Positions 1 to 8,498 of a stretch of DNA of 64,000 bases are shown here, in pieces. The notes below the pieces were generated by a model. The model worked only from the letters and a program-made list of their open reading frames with translations. It was not told where the DNA came from and did no database searches. Within the stretch, counting starts at the first letter, position 1, and each line of letters opens with the position of its first letter. This DNA is from UMGS1696 sp964463375 (GTDB lineage: Bacteria > Bacillota > Clostridia > Oscillospirales > CAG-272). Where the stretch lies: assembly GCA_964463375.1 (NCBI GenBank), contig CAYXBQ010000009.1, positions 1 to 64,000 of the forward strand. Direction: 5' to 3'. Made by a program: the position numbers and the translations under genes.

Positions 1-1011
1 GGTTTTGGCCGCATTGGCCGTCTGGCTTTCCGTCAGATGTTCGGCGCTGAGGGCTACGAAGTCGTCGCCATCAACGACCTGACCTCTGCCAAGATGCTGG
101 CGCACCTGCTGAAGTATGACTCCACGCAGGGCAACTACGTTGCACAGGGTCACACCGTTGATTTCCATGAGGGCGAGGGCGAGGACAACTACATCGTCGT
201 CGACGGCAAGAAGATCGTCATCTACAAGATGCCGAACGCTGCTGATCTGCCCTGGGGCAAGCTGGGTGTTGACGTCGTTCTCGAGTGCACCGGCTTCTAC
301 ACCAGCAAGGCCAAGGCTCAGGCGCACATCGACGCCGGCGCCCGCAAGGTCGTTATCTCGGCTCCCGCCGGCAATGACCTGCCCACCATCGTTTACAACG
401 TCAACCACAACACCCTGACCAAGGAAGACAACATCATCTCCGCTGCTTCCTGCACCACCAACTGCCTGGCACCCATGGCCAAGGCTCTGAATGACCTGGC
501 TCCCATCCAGTCCGGCATTATGTGCACCATCCACGCCTACACCGGCGATCAGATGCCGCTCGACGGCCCGCAGAAGAAGGGCGACCTGCGCCGCTCCCGC
601 GCTGCTGCTGTCAACATCGTTCCCAACTCCACCGGCGCTGCCAAGGCTATCGGCCTGGTCATCCCCGAGCTGAACGGCAAGCTGATCGGTTCTGCCCAGA
701 GAGTTCCCACCTGCACCGGTTCCACCACCATCCTGGTTGCCGTTGTGAAGGGTAAGGACGTTACCAAGGACAGCATCAACGCTGCTATGAAGGCTGCTGC
801 TACCGAATCCTTCGGTTACAACACCGACGAGATCGTTTCTTCCGACGTGATCGGTATGCGTTACGGCTCTCTGTTCGATGCTACCCAGACCATGGTTGCT
901 AAGATCGACGACGATACCTACCAGGTACAGGTTGTGTCTTGGTACGACAACGAAAACTCCTACACCAGCCAGATGGTTCGTACCATCAAGTACTTCGCTG
1001 AACTGAACTAA
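1..1011 (+). CDS. gap: Glyceraldehyde-3-phosphate dehydrogenase, 5'-truncated by the window edge
   Basis: Glycolytic enzyme converting glyceraldehyde 3-phosphate, NAD and phosphate to 1,3-bisphosphoglycerate in the cytosol. The frame is open from base 1 and begins inside the Rossmann motif (GFGRIGR), so only about eight N-terminal residues are missing; an in-frame ATG at 37 is internal. The catalytic cysteine lies in ASCTTNCLAP (Cys codon 451-453), and the C-terminal WYDNENSY motif is present before the TAA stop. About 336 residues are visible, the normal length. Codon choice (GCT, GTT, GGC, AAG) is typical of a highly expressed gene. A strong terminator follows. NAD rather than NADP preference is inferred from the glycolytic-type sequence, not proven. 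Confidence 0.97.
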   Translation, partial: GFGRIGRLAFRQMFGAEGYEVVAINDLTSAKMLAHLLKYDSTQGNYVAQGHTVDFHEGEGEDNYIVVDGKKIVIYKMPNAADLPWGKLGVDVVLECTGFYTSKAKAQAHIDAGARKVVISAPAGNDLPTIVYNVNHNTLTKEDNIISAASCTTNCLAPMAKALNDLAPIQSGIMCTIHAYTGDQMPLDGPQKKGDLRRSRAAAVNIVPNSTGAAKAIGLVIPELNGKLIGSAQRVPTCTGSTTILVAVVKGKDVTKDSINAAMKAAATESFGYNTDEIVSSDVIGMRYGSLFDATQTMVAKIDDDTYQVQVVSWYDNENSYTSQMVRTIKYFAELN

Positions 1012-1050
1012 GTCAAGCGAACTTCTGTAGGTTCATAGAAAAAGCAACAA

Positions 1051-1084
1051 GGCTCTCTCACCAGTTGGGTGCGGGGGCCTTTTT
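1051..1084 (+). terminator. Rho-independent terminator after gap
   Basis: A 12-bp stem (1051-1062 with 1068-1079, one mismatch and some G-U pairs), a 5-base loop and a T-tract at 1080-1084 follow the gap stop by 40 bases. Confidence 0.85.
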
Positions 1085-1132
1085 GCACATCTAAAAAATG
1101 GACTTTCTAAAAGACGAACAGGAGGATTACAT

Positions 1133-2656
1133 ATGAAAATGAGCAAACGGCTTTGGGTCGTACTGCTGGCGGCTATGCTGTGTACGAGCAGCTTTGCCGG
1201 ATGTGCATCCGATACGGGCACTGGCAACACCGCAGACACGACGAACGCAAACAACACCACGGCAAACGCCGAAACAGAAGAAGCGGATCCCTTTGCCGAT
1301 TTCGACTACGGCGGACAGAGCTTCCGCACCTACACCAGCGTGAACAATGCGTCGGTCTCCCTGAAAAGCTCCAACTTCCTGATCGAAGGACCGGAGGAAT
1401 TGACCGGGGAAGCCGCCAGCGATGCAGCCTTCGAACGCAATAGAGTCGTCGAAGAAATGCTCAATATCTCCCTGGAATTTGCACAGGCCGAGATGGGCTA
1501 CGACACGGTTCAAAACACCGTTCGAACCTATATCATGGCAGGCTCTGACGAATATGAGCTGATCGTCAACGACCTGTACGGGCTTACCGGGCTGACCGTG
1601 GAAGGGATGTTCCATTCGGCAGACGGTGGTGAATACTTCGATTTCACCCAGCCCTATTGGTTCGGCGACTTTATGAAGGATATTTCCTTCAAAGAGGGCG
1701 ATACCTTCATGATGGCTGGCGACTTCATCATCGATACCCTGCGGACTGCCCACTGCCTGGTCTACAACAAGGATATGTACACCGACCTGTTCGGTGACGG
1801 AGATGGGCTGTATGACATCGTGCTGGAAGGCAGCTGGACCATGGACAAAATGATCGAGCTGGTGAATGCAGCCTATGTGGACAGCGATGGCAACGGCACC
1901 AAGAATATCGGCGATAAGCTGGGCTTTGCGGTGTTCCAGGACTGGGGTCCCTTCATCCCCTTCTCCATCTCTTTGGGTGTAGAATACATGGGTCGTGACG
2001 ATGCCGGCTATCCCACACTGACTATGAACAACGAACGCACCATGCTGATGTGCGACAAAGTATACGAGCTGTGGCATTCCCAGGGCATCGGCGGCTTGTC
2101 GATCTTCAATAACGAAGCGCAGACGGTGCTGGATCAGTTTACCTCCGGTAACGTGCTGATCATCGGCTACCAGCAGCTGGGCTCTCTGGAAAGCGAAGCG
2201 CTGCGTGCCTCGGAGCATGAGATCGGCATCGTACCCTATCCGAAGCTGGACGAGCAGCAGGAAAGCTACGTGACCTCTGCCCACGATACCTCTGAGATCG
2301 GTCTGCTGCCTGTGACCATGCCGGAGAGCCGATTGTCCTTTGCCAGTGCCGTTCTGGAGGTGCTGTCTCGTGAATCGAGCAAGACAGTGCTACCTGCCTA
2401 CTATGAAAACTCGCTAAAGATCAAATATACAAGAGATGAAGTATCTGCCCAGATGATCGATATGATCCACGATGGGCTGAGCAACTCCTTCGCTCTGGCA
2501 TGGCACCAGCCTCTGGGTACCTTCCTGCAAAGCGTGATCTTTAGCGCTGCGTCTGCGGAAAACACCTTCGCCAGCAAGTACGCCAGCGCCGAAAAGGGCA
2601 TGCAGGAAAAGCTGAGTACCCTGATCGAGACCTACAAGACCAATAACGAGAAGTAA
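1133..2656 (+). CDS. Extracellular solute-binding lipoprotein (sugar ABC type), paralogue 1
   Basis: 507 residues. The N-terminus is a lipoprotein signal (MKMSKRLW, hydrophobic core, SSFAGC lipobox with Cys at about 24) followed by a Thr/Asn/Ala-rich linker, so the protein is probably tethered outside the membrane. The body resembles family 1 solute-binding proteins of Clostridia, with an EF-hand-like calcium loop (DSDGNGTKNIGD) near residue 260. It is closely related to the protein at 55260-56789 (shared DPFADFDY, IEGPEELTG, GLYDIVL, TMNN blocks) and more distantly to 24441-25910. AGGAGG at 1120-1125 sets the start. No permease gene adjoins it. The ligand is unknown; an oligosaccharide is an inference from the family. 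Confidence 0.85.
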   Translation: MKMSKRLWVVLLAAMLCTSSFAGCASDTGTGNTADTTNANNTTANAETEEADPFADFDYGGQSFRTYTSVNNASVSLKSSNFLIEGPEELTGEAASDAAFERNRVVEEMLNISLEFAQAEMGYDTVQNTVRTYIMAGSDEYELIVNDLYGLTGLTVEGMFHSADGGEYFDFTQPYWFGDFMKDISFKEGDTFMMAGDFIIDTLRTAHCLVYNKDMYTDLFGDGDGLYDIVLEGSWTMDKMIELVNAAYVDSDGNGTKNIGDKLGFAVFQDWGPFIPFSISLGVEYMGRDDAGYPTLTMNNERTMLMCDKVYELWHSQGIGGLSIFNNEAQTVLDQFTSGNVLIIGYQQLGSLESEALRASEHEIGIVPYPKLDEQQESYVTSAHDTSEIGLLPVTMPESRLSFASAVLEVLSRESSKTVLPAYYENSLKIKYTRDEVSAQMIDMIHDGLSNSFALAWHQPLGTFLQSVIFSAASAENTFASKYASAEKGMQEKLSTLIETYKTNNEK

Positions 2657-2686
2657 ACTTTCGTCCACGAGAAGTAAACTTTCGTC
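2646..2686 (+). repeat. 21-bp tandem duplication across the stop codon
   Basis: ACGAGAAGTAAACTTTCGTC occurs at 2646-2665 and again at 2667-2686. The first copy carries the TAA stop of the lipoprotein gene; the second copy is outside it and would supply another stop in the same frame (period 21). Confidence 0.9.
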
Positions 2687-2720
2687 ATAAGGTAGCAAAA
2701 TTCTTTCAAAAGCTAAGTAA

Positions 2721-2755
2721 GATCCCGCCGGTTTTACACCTGTGGGGTCTTTTTT
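2721..2755 (+). terminator. Rho-independent terminator after lipoprotein gene
   Basis: Stem 2721-2732 with 2738-2749 (12 bp, one mismatch), loop TTTAC, T-run 2750-2755. Confidence 0.88.
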
Positions 2756-2799
2756 ACGAAAAATTTGCAATTCTTTTCGTGGAAAAAACGAAAAAGCCC

Positions 2800-2827
2800 T
2801 TGCATCTGCCGGAAAGTATGGTATAAT
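2800..2827 (+). promoter_or_regulatory. Sigma-A promoter for TIM-barrel gene
   Basis: TTGCAT (2800-2805), 16-base spacer, TATAAT (2822-2827), about 45 bases ahead of the start at 2872. Confidence 0.8.
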
Positions 2828-2871
2828 AATACAGAACGAAAAAATACTTTCACTTTACCGGAGGACACATT

Positions 2872-3657
2872 ATGAAACTTGGTATGATCCGCTGGCCCGA
2901 TGCCGGTAGCTTTGACTATCTGGCAGGGAAGGGTCTGGACTTCATGGAGGTCTGCTGCAACTTTGACCCGGACAGCAAAAACTTCATCGAACAGAAAGAG
3001 GAGATCAAGGCGAACATCGCCCGTACCGGCATTCCCGTGCAGTCCGTAGGCCGCTGGAACTCTGCGCCCAACGTGGGTGGCAAGATCGATCCCGACGTGA
3101 TGGCACTGAACCTGGAGCTGCTCCGTGCCGCTGCTGACGTGGGTGCAAAGGTGTTCGTGTGCGGCTGCAACTACGACGACTCCATCTCCCTGTTCCGCAA
3201 CTACTGCGCTGCTGTGGAAAACTTCGGCACACTGGTGGAGGAAGGCAAGAAGCTGGGGATCCAGGTGGCTGTGTACAACTGCGACTGGAACAACTTTGTC
3301 CATAAGGACGAGCAGTGGAAGATCGTGCTGGGCGAGATCCCGGAGCTGATGCTCAAGTACGACTGCTCCCACTCCTTCTCCCGGAACCAGGACTACATCG
3401 AAGAGCTGAACACCTGGCTGCCCAGAGTGGCACACATGCACGTAAAAGGCGTGGCTAAGGTAGGAGACAAGTGGGTAGACAACCCGCCGGCCGGTATGGA
3501 CAGCATCGATTGGCCCACCGTATTCTCCCTGATCTATCGCTACGGCTATGACGCTGGCCTGAGCATCGAGCCCCACTCCGGTATCTGGCAGGGCGAGCTT
3601 GGCGAACGCGGCATCGACTATACGATCCAGTATATGCGTCCGTTTATCCTGCGGTAA
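2872..3657 (+). CDS. Sugar phosphate isomerase/epimerase-like TIM-barrel protein
   Basis: 261 residues, matching the xylose-isomerase-like (AP endonuclease 2 superfamily) TIM barrel. It has the usual strand pattern: KLGMIRWP at the N-terminus, GLDFMEVCC, GAKVFVCGCN, GIQVAVYNCDWNNF, LKYDCSHSF, VAHMHVKGVAK and GLSIEPHS near the C-terminus, supplying acidic and His metal ligands in the expected strand-end positions. Family members isomerise or epimerise sugars and inositols; the substrate cannot be read here. GGAGGA lies upstream of the ATG. It has its own promoter although it follows the binding lipoprotein at 1133, so the two may belong to one sugar-use module. No signal peptide: cytosolic. 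Confidence 0.85.
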   Translation: MKLGMIRWPDAGSFDYLAGKGLDFMEVCCNFDPDSKNFIEQKEEIKANIARTGIPVQSVGRWNSAPNVGGKIDPDVMALNLELLRAAADVGAKVFVCGCNYDDSISLFRNYCAAVENFGTLVEEGKKLGIQVAVYNCDWNNFVHKDEQWKIVLGEIPELMLKYDCSHSFSRNQDYIEELNTWLPRVAHMHVKGVAKVGDKWVDNPPAGMDSIDWPTVFSLIYRYGYDAGLSIEPHSGIWQGELGERGIDYTIQYMRPFILR

Positions 3658-3810
3658 TAAAGTTTTTTAACATAACAAAAGTAATCTGTAGCCATGGGCG
3701 TAGAACCCCATTCTATGGGGCATGCGGATCCCCAAATGCAGAAAAACGGGAAAAATACAAGTTTTTTCGGTTTTTCGGGAGATTTGCGGCAAAATGTCCG
3801 AGATAACATC
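3658..3810. other. Intergenic region with small hairpin
   Basis: No gene seen. A perfect hairpin CCCCAT-TCT-ATGGGG lies at 3706-3720 without a T-run, so it is a weak terminator candidate at best. The rest is AT-rich, up to the promoter at 3811. Confidence 0.5.
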
Positions 3811-3839
3811 TTGACATAATCGCATTTTTATGTTATTAT
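3811..3839 (+). promoter_or_regulatory. Near-consensus sigma-A promoter
   Basis: TTGACA (3811-3816), exactly 17 bases, TATTAT (3834-3839). A transcript should begin near 3846, coinciding with an ATG. Confidence 0.85.
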
Positions 3840-3845
3840 ACTTAT

Positions 3846-3968
3846 ATGGAGTTGCATCTGCTCAACGGAACACTGTGTAGCACAGTGCGACGTTGGCTGC
3901 ACATCAACTGGCGCATGATGGACGTTGTCTTTCGTGCAAAGAAAATTTTCAAAAAAATGGAGTATGGT
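3846..3968 (+). promoter_or_regulatory. Structured 5' leader (or alternative leaderless N-terminal extension)
   Basis: Three consecutive small hairpins fold from this leader: GTTG/CAAC around 3850-3866, a perfect CACTGTG-TAG-CACAGTG at about 3872-3888, and a second GTTG/CAAC at about 3892-3909. Hairpins 1 and 3 have the same stem sequence and could swap partners. The reading frame is also open from the ATG at 3846, which sits at the predicted transcription start, so leaderless translation adding 41 residues is a competing explanation. I recognise no known riboswitch. Confidence 0.45.
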
Positions 3969-4781
3969 ATGGAAACAAAGCGCAATATCAAGTATTTCAC
4001 CGCCCCGCCGATCAACGTGATCGCGATCGTTGGTTGGATCATCGTCGTCATCGGCGTTGTTCTGGCCAGCCTGTTCTGGTCCACCCGTATTGCCGGTATC
4101 ATCACCGCCATCGTAGGTCTGTTCGTTGTCGTATTCGCTTCCGGTGGGAAGTCCAATGACACCGACGTGGAATTCCAGGCTCTGGAAAAGATCCGTGACC
4201 TGCAGGAAAGAAGCGAAAAGAAGTTTGAAGTATACGAAAAGAGCTTTCTGAAGATGCTCAAGCCCATCAATCTGCTGGGTTACGACTTCGAAGCCAAGGA
4301 AGAACCCTTCTACTACAAGAAGGGGCAGGATGGCAAGCACCGCACCAACTACTTCTGCGGCGTGAACCTGATCTTCACCAACGAAAAGGTATTCATCTAC
4401 GGCCGTCGTTTCTCCGTGACCGATGATCTGATCGACGAAGAGATCGCTGCCAACTACTTCTACTTCGACCTGGATAGAGCCGAGCTGGAAGAAAAGACCT
4501 ACACCACCAAGAAGGGCGACCGCACCATCGAAGTTCCTTTCTACGTATTTAAGCTGATCAAGGCCGACGGTACCGAAGCTCTGCGGATGTGCGTAGAATA
4601 TGGCGCTGACACCGATAAGGCTGTTGTAGACATCACCCGTGCTATCACCGTTCGTCAGAAGGAACTGGAAAAGAGAGCCAAGGAAGCTGCTGAACGTAAG
4701 GCTGCATTCCGTGCCAGAGTGGAAGCTGAAAAGGCTGCCGATGCTGCTGCCGCCGCTGCTGAAGCCGAAGCCAACGCATAA
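3969..4781 (+). CDS. Unknown membrane protein with two N-terminal membrane segments and Ala/Glu/Lys tail
   Basis: 270 residues from the chosen ATG, which has GGAG at 3959-3962 six bases upstream; the ATG at 3957 has no ribosome-binding site. Two adjacent membrane segments occupy about residues 14-37 and 40-58, followed by a roughly 210-residue soluble part, presumably cytoplasmic. The last 45 residues are a highly charged Lys/Glu/Ala/Arg helix ending in an alanine-rich run (KAADAAAAAAEAEANA), probably coiled coil. I do not recognise a family. It is monocistronic: own strong promoter, leader and terminator. Codon use (GTT, GCT, CGT) suggests good expression. Function unknown. Confidence 0.8.
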   Translation: METKRNIKYFTAPPINVIAIVGWIIVVIGVVLASLFWSTRIAGIITAIVGLFVVVFASGGKSNDTDVEFQALEKIRDLQERSEKKFEVYEKSFLKMLKPINLLGYDFEAKEEPFYYKKGQDGKHRTNYFCGVNLIFTNEKVFIYGRRFSVTDDLIDEEIAANYFYFDLDRAELEEKTYTTKKGDRTIEVPFYVFKLIKADGTEALRMCVEYGADTDKAVVDITRAITVRQKELEKRAKEAAERKAAFRARVEAEKAADAAAAAAEAEANA

Positions 4782-4809
4782 GCTTACATAACAAAACGAT
4801 GTGATAAGA

Positions 4810-4844
4810 GACACTGTGTCCCTGTGGGATACGGTGTCTTTTTT
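4810..4844 (+). terminator. Rho-independent terminator
   Basis: 13-bp stem 4810-4822 with 4826-4838, TGT loop, six T residues 4839-4844. Confidence 0.92.
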
Positions 4845-4928
4845 CCGCAAAGGCGAAAACTTGCCCCTTAGCACAAAAAAACAGCGGAAAATTCAAAATT
4901 GATTTACAGGAAGGTTAGACGGAATCTA

Positions 4929-4957
4929 TTGACCCGGCACGCTTTTTGGTGTATAAT
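4929..4957 (+). promoter_or_regulatory. Sigma-A promoter for DUF512 gene
   Basis: TTGACC (4929-4934), 17 bases, TATAAT (4952-4957). Confidence 0.85.
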
Positions 4958-5027
4958 ATAGGGTGAATTACCATGGACACGTGTGGGCAGATGTGCCTGC
5001 ACCGCAAAAACGGGAGGAAGGAAATAT

Positions 5028-6332
5028 ATGGTGGAGATCACTGGGGTATTGCCCCGCTCCCGTGCTGCCAAAAAAGGCATCCAGCCGGGAGATATTCTGC
5101 TGGAGATCAACGGACATACGATCAACGACGTGCTGGACTATCGGTTTCGGTTGGCGGAACGGACGGTGACGCTGAAGCTGCACAGAGGTCCTGAGCTGCT
5201 GGATGTCACCATCCGCAAAGAGGAATACGACGACATTGGGCTGGAATTTGCCACGCCTCTCATGGATAAAAAGCACCGGTGCGAGAACGGCTGCATCTTC
5301 TGCTTCATCGACCAAAACCCACCGGGGATGCGGGAATCCATCTACTTCAAGGATGACGACTCCCGCCTGTCCTTCCTGCATGGCAACTACATCACCCTGA
5401 CCAACCTCCACGATGAGGATATCGACCGGATCCTGGAAATGCATATCTCACCGGTCAACGTGTCGGTACACACCACCAATCCGGCGCTGCGGGTACAGAT
5501 GATGAAAAACAAACGCTCCGGAGAAGTGCTGTCCTATCTGCGCCGCCTAGCCGATGCCGGTACCAAGCTGCGGGGACAGATCGTGCTTTGCAAAGGCGTA
5601 AACGATGGGGCCGAGCTGGATCGCAGTATGCGGGATCTGTACACGTACTACCCGGCTATGGACAGCGTGTCCATCGTACCGGCCGGGCTGACTGCCTATC
5701 GACAGAAGCTGTACCCCCTGGAACCCTTCACACCGGAGGAATGCCGTGGGGTGATCGAACAGGTGAAGGCCTTTGGGGATAAGTGCATGGCAGAATGCGG
5801 CGAACGGATCTTTTATGCCTCCGATGAGTTTTACGTCAAAGGGCACGTGCCGTTGCCGGATGACGAATTTTATGGGGAGTTCACCCAGCTGGAAAACGGC
5901 GTAGGAATGCTGACCTCCTTTGAAAGCGAGTTCCACGGGCTGCTTTCCATGCTGGACGAGGACGAAAAAAACATCGAAAGCCATGTGTCCATCGCCACCG
6001 GAGAAGCGGCAGCCGAAATGATCCAGGGGCTGGTGCGGGAGGCCGAAGCGGTGTGTCCGAACCTGCATTGCCACGTATACGTGGTGAAAAACAATTTCTT
6101 CGGCGGTCAGGTGACGGTGACCGGGCTGCTCACCGGGAAGGATATTGCCGAGCAGCTTACCGGCAAAGAGCTGGGCGAGCGGCTGCTGCTGTCCCGTACC
6201 ACGCTACGTAGCGAAGGGGATCTGTTCCTCTGCGGTATGACACCGGACGAGCTGTCCGAAAAGCTGGGCGTGCCCCTGTGCTTTATCGACCAGGACGGCG
6301 CCGCACTGCTGGAAAATATGCTGGGCATTTGA
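5028..6332 (+). CDS. DUF512 family radical-SAM-like protein with N-terminal PDZ-like domain
   Basis: 434 residues from the ATG at 5028, chosen because GGAGGAAGG precedes it at the right distance. Order: a PDZ-like domain (about 1-60, RSRAAKKGIQPGDILLEING), then a radical-SAM-like cluster motif CENGCIFCF (Cys-x3-Cys-x2-Cys) near residue 85, then the DUF512 C-terminal half. The family is widespread in anaerobic Firmicutes and of unknown biochemical role; an Fe-S/SAM enzyme is inferred from the Cys motif. It heads a run of der, plsY and a methyltransferase, an order I know from other Clostridia, so it may relate to ribosome or membrane biogenesis, but that is inference. Confidence 0.85.
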   Translation: MVEITGVLPRSRAAKKGIQPGDILLEINGHTINDVLDYRFRLAERTVTLKLHRGPELLDVTIRKEEYDDIGLEFATPLMDKKHRCENGCIFCFIDQNPPGMRESIYFKDDDSRLSFLHGNYITLTNLHDEDIDRILEMHISPVNVSVHTTNPALRVQMMKNKRSGEVLSYLRRLADAGTKLRGQIVLCKGVNDGAELDRSMRDLYTYYPAMDSVSIVPAGLTAYRQKLYPLEPFTPEECRGVIEQVKAFGDKCMAECGERIFYASDEFYVKGHVPLPDDEFYGEFTQLENGVGMLTSFESEFHGLLSMLDEDEKNIESHVSIATGEAAAEMIQGLVREAEAVCPNLHCHVYVVKNNFFGGQVTVTGLLTGKDIAEQLTGKELGERLLLSRTTLRSEGDLFLCGMTPDELSEKLGVPLCFIDQDGAALLENMLGI

Positions 6333-6359
6333 GAAAAAACATAGCGAGAGCAATCGTTT

Positions 6360-6368
6360 TGATATAAA
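6360..6368 (+). promoter_or_regulatory. Possible extended -10 promoter ahead of der
   Basis: TG-A-TATAAA (6360-6368) lies 31 bases before the der start. No convincing -35 is present, so this is weak; read-through from the upstream gene is equally possible. Confidence 0.35.
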
Positions 6369-6399
6369 TACAGTAAGAGAGAAAAAGGAGCAAGAATCC

Positions 6400-7734
6400 A
6401 TGGGAAAACCAGTGATCGCCATTGTAGGGCGACCCAATGTGGGGAAGAGTACACTGTTCAATAAACTGATCGGCGAAAAAAGAGCCATCGTGGAAGACAC
6501 CCCCGGCGTGACCAGAGACCGTATTTACGGAGAGACCGAATGGCGGGGCAAGACCATGATCGTCATCGACACCGGCGGTATCGAACCCAAGACCGACGAC
6601 ATCATTCTGAAGAAAATGCGGGAGCAGGCCCAGATCGCCATCGACACGGCAGACGTGATCCTGTTCATGTGCGACATCCGTACCGGCCTTTTAGCAGACG
6701 ACATGGACATTGCGGTGATGCTGAAAAAGAGCGGCAAGCCCGTCATCCCCTGTATCAACAAGTCCGACCGGATCGGGGACGTGGATGCCAACTTCTACGA
6801 ATTCTACGAGCTGGGCTTCTCCATCGATCCCATCCCCCTGTCCTCCCTCCACGGCAGCGGCAGTGGGGACGTGCTGGATGCGGTGATCGATGCACTGCCT
6901 GCCTTTGAGACGGAAGAAGGGGACGGCGATGTGGTCTCCGTAGCGGTGATCGGGAAACCCAATGCGGGCAAATCTTCCCTGATCAACCGGATCTTAGGGG
7001 ACGAGCGGCTGATCGTGTCCAACATCGCCGGTACCACCAGAGACGCCATCGACACCTTCCTGGAAAACGAGCATGGCCGGTACAACTTCATCGATACCGC
7101 CGGGATCCGCCGCCAAAGCAAGGTGGACGAACGGGTGGAAAAGTTCAGCGTGCTCCGGGCTAAAATGGCTGTGGAACGGGCGGATGTGTGCCTGATCGTC
7201 ATCGACGGCAAGGAGGGCATCACCGAGCAGGACGAGAAGATCGCAGGGCTGGCCCATGAGGCGGGCAAGGCCTCCATCATTTGCGTGAACAAATGGGACG
7301 ACGTGGACAAGAACAACAATACCACCAACGAATATATAAAGAAAATTACCAATTCGCTGTCCTATATGACCTATGCGCCCATCCTGTTCATCTCGGCAAA
7401 GACCGGCCAGCGGGTGGACAAGCTCTTCGACCAGATCAATTATGTCCACGACCAGACCAATATGCGTGCCACCACCGGTATGCTCAACGACGTGCTGGCA
7501 GATGCCGTGGCGAGAGTACAGCCCCCGTCCGATAAGGGCAGACGGCTCAAGATCTACTACATGACCCAGACCAGCGTAGCACCGCCGACCTTCGTGCTGT
7601 TCTGTAACAATGCGGAGCTGTTCCACTTCTCTTACCAGCGGTATATCGAAAACTGCCTGCGTACCACCTTTGGCTTCCGGGGCACACCCATTCGGCTGAT
7701 CGTGCGGCAAAAGGGCGAGGATGCTGAGGTGTGA
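6400..7734 (+). CDS. der: Ribosome biogenesis GTPase Der (EngA)
   Basis: 444 residues, normal length. Two tandem G domains: the first has GRPNVGKST (about 10-18), DTPGVTRD and DTGG, and NKSD; the second has GKPNAGKSS (about 186), DTAGIRR and NKWD. A KH-like C-terminal domain (about 350-435) contacts rRNA. Der assists 50S subunit assembly. AAGGAG lies upstream of the ATG. The stop overlaps the start region of plsY, so the two are translationally linked. Confidence 0.97.
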   Translation: MGKPVIAIVGRPNVGKSTLFNKLIGEKRAIVEDTPGVTRDRIYGETEWRGKTMIVIDTGGIEPKTDDIILKKMREQAQIAIDTADVILFMCDIRTGLLADDMDIAVMLKKSGKPVIPCINKSDRIGDVDANFYEFYELGFSIDPIPLSSLHGSGSGDVLDAVIDALPAFETEEGDGDVVSVAVIGKPNAGKSSLINRILGDERLIVSNIAGTTRDAIDTFLENEHGRYNFIDTAGIRRQSKVDERVEKFSVLRAKMAVERADVCLIVIDGKEGITEQDEKIAGLAHEAGKASIICVNKWDDVDKNNNTTNEYIKKITNSLSYMTYAPILFISAKTGQRVDKLFDQINYVHDQTNMRATTGMLNDVLADAVARVQPPSDKGRRLKIYYMTQTSVAPPTFVLFCNNAELFHFSYQRYIENCLRTTFGFRGTPIRLIVRQKGEDAEV

Positions 7735-7739
7735 CGAGC

Positions 7740-8498
7740 ATGTTTCAAGATATTTTCTATGACGGCTTCTTCGGCTGTCTGCTGGCAAACGTCCATGGGC
7801 AGGATGCCCTGTTCACCGCACTGATGGTGCTGGGTGTGCTGACCAGTATCGTGTTCCCCTATCTGCTGGGCAGCGTCAACACCAGCATCATCCTGTCCCG
7901 GTTTTTGTACCATGAGGACATCCGTACCCAGGGTAGCGGCAATGCGGGAGCCACCAATATGCTGCGTACCTACGGCAAGAAAATGGGCATCCTGACCTTC
8001 CTGTGCGACTTTGCGAAGGGATGCTTAGGGGTCGTGATCGGACGGCTGCTGTTCGGTCTGCTGGGTGCCTATATCGGCGGTCTGTTCTGCGTCATGGGGC
8101 ATATTTTCCCCTGCTACTACAAATTCAAGGGCGGCAAGGGCGTGGCGGCTTCGGCTGGCATGGTGCTCATGACCAACTGGAAGGTATTCCTTGTGCTGAT
8201 CGTGATCTTTGCCCTGCTGGTGTACATGACCCGGTATATCTCCTTTGGCTCCATCATGGGCTATATGCTGTATCCCCTGCTGCTGAGCAAAATGCAGTCT
8301 CCCACGGACCCGTCCCTGTCCATCCTGATCGCCTTCATCATCACCATCATGGGTGTGTTCATGCACCGACAAAATTTGAAACGAATCTTTGAAGGAACGG
8401 AAAGCAAGATCGACTTCCACGTGAAGGACAAGCCCACCACCTTTGAACCGGAAATGCAGCTGCCGGAGGACGAGGACAAGAAGGGGGACGAAAAATGA
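7740..8498 (+). CDS. plsY: Glycerol-3-phosphate acyltransferase PlsY
   Basis: Integral membrane enzyme transferring an acyl group from acyl phosphate to glycerol 3-phosphate, the first step of phospholipid synthesis. Diagnostic motifs GSGNAGATN (about 60-68) and KFKGGKGVA (about 123) are present among several membrane segments. The 252-residue protein has a slightly longer hydrophobic N-terminus and a charged Asp/Glu/Lys tail. I prefer the ATG at 7740, with GAGGT at 7726-7730, over a GTG at 7731 that overlaps the der stop. Its own stop overlaps the next gene by four bases (ATGA). Confidence 0.93.
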   Translation: MFQDIFYDGFFGCLLANVHGQDALFTALMVLGVLTSIVFPYLLGSVNTSIILSRFLYHEDIRTQGSGNAGATNMLRTYGKKMGILTFLCDFAKGCLGVVIGRLLFGLLGAYIGGLFCVMGHIFPCYYKFKGGKGVAASAGMVLMTNWKVFLVLIVIFALLVYMTRYISFGSIMGYMLYPLLLSKMQSPTDPSLSILIAFIITIMGVFMHRQNLKRIFEGTESKIDFHVKDKPTTFEPEMQLPEDEDKKGDEK

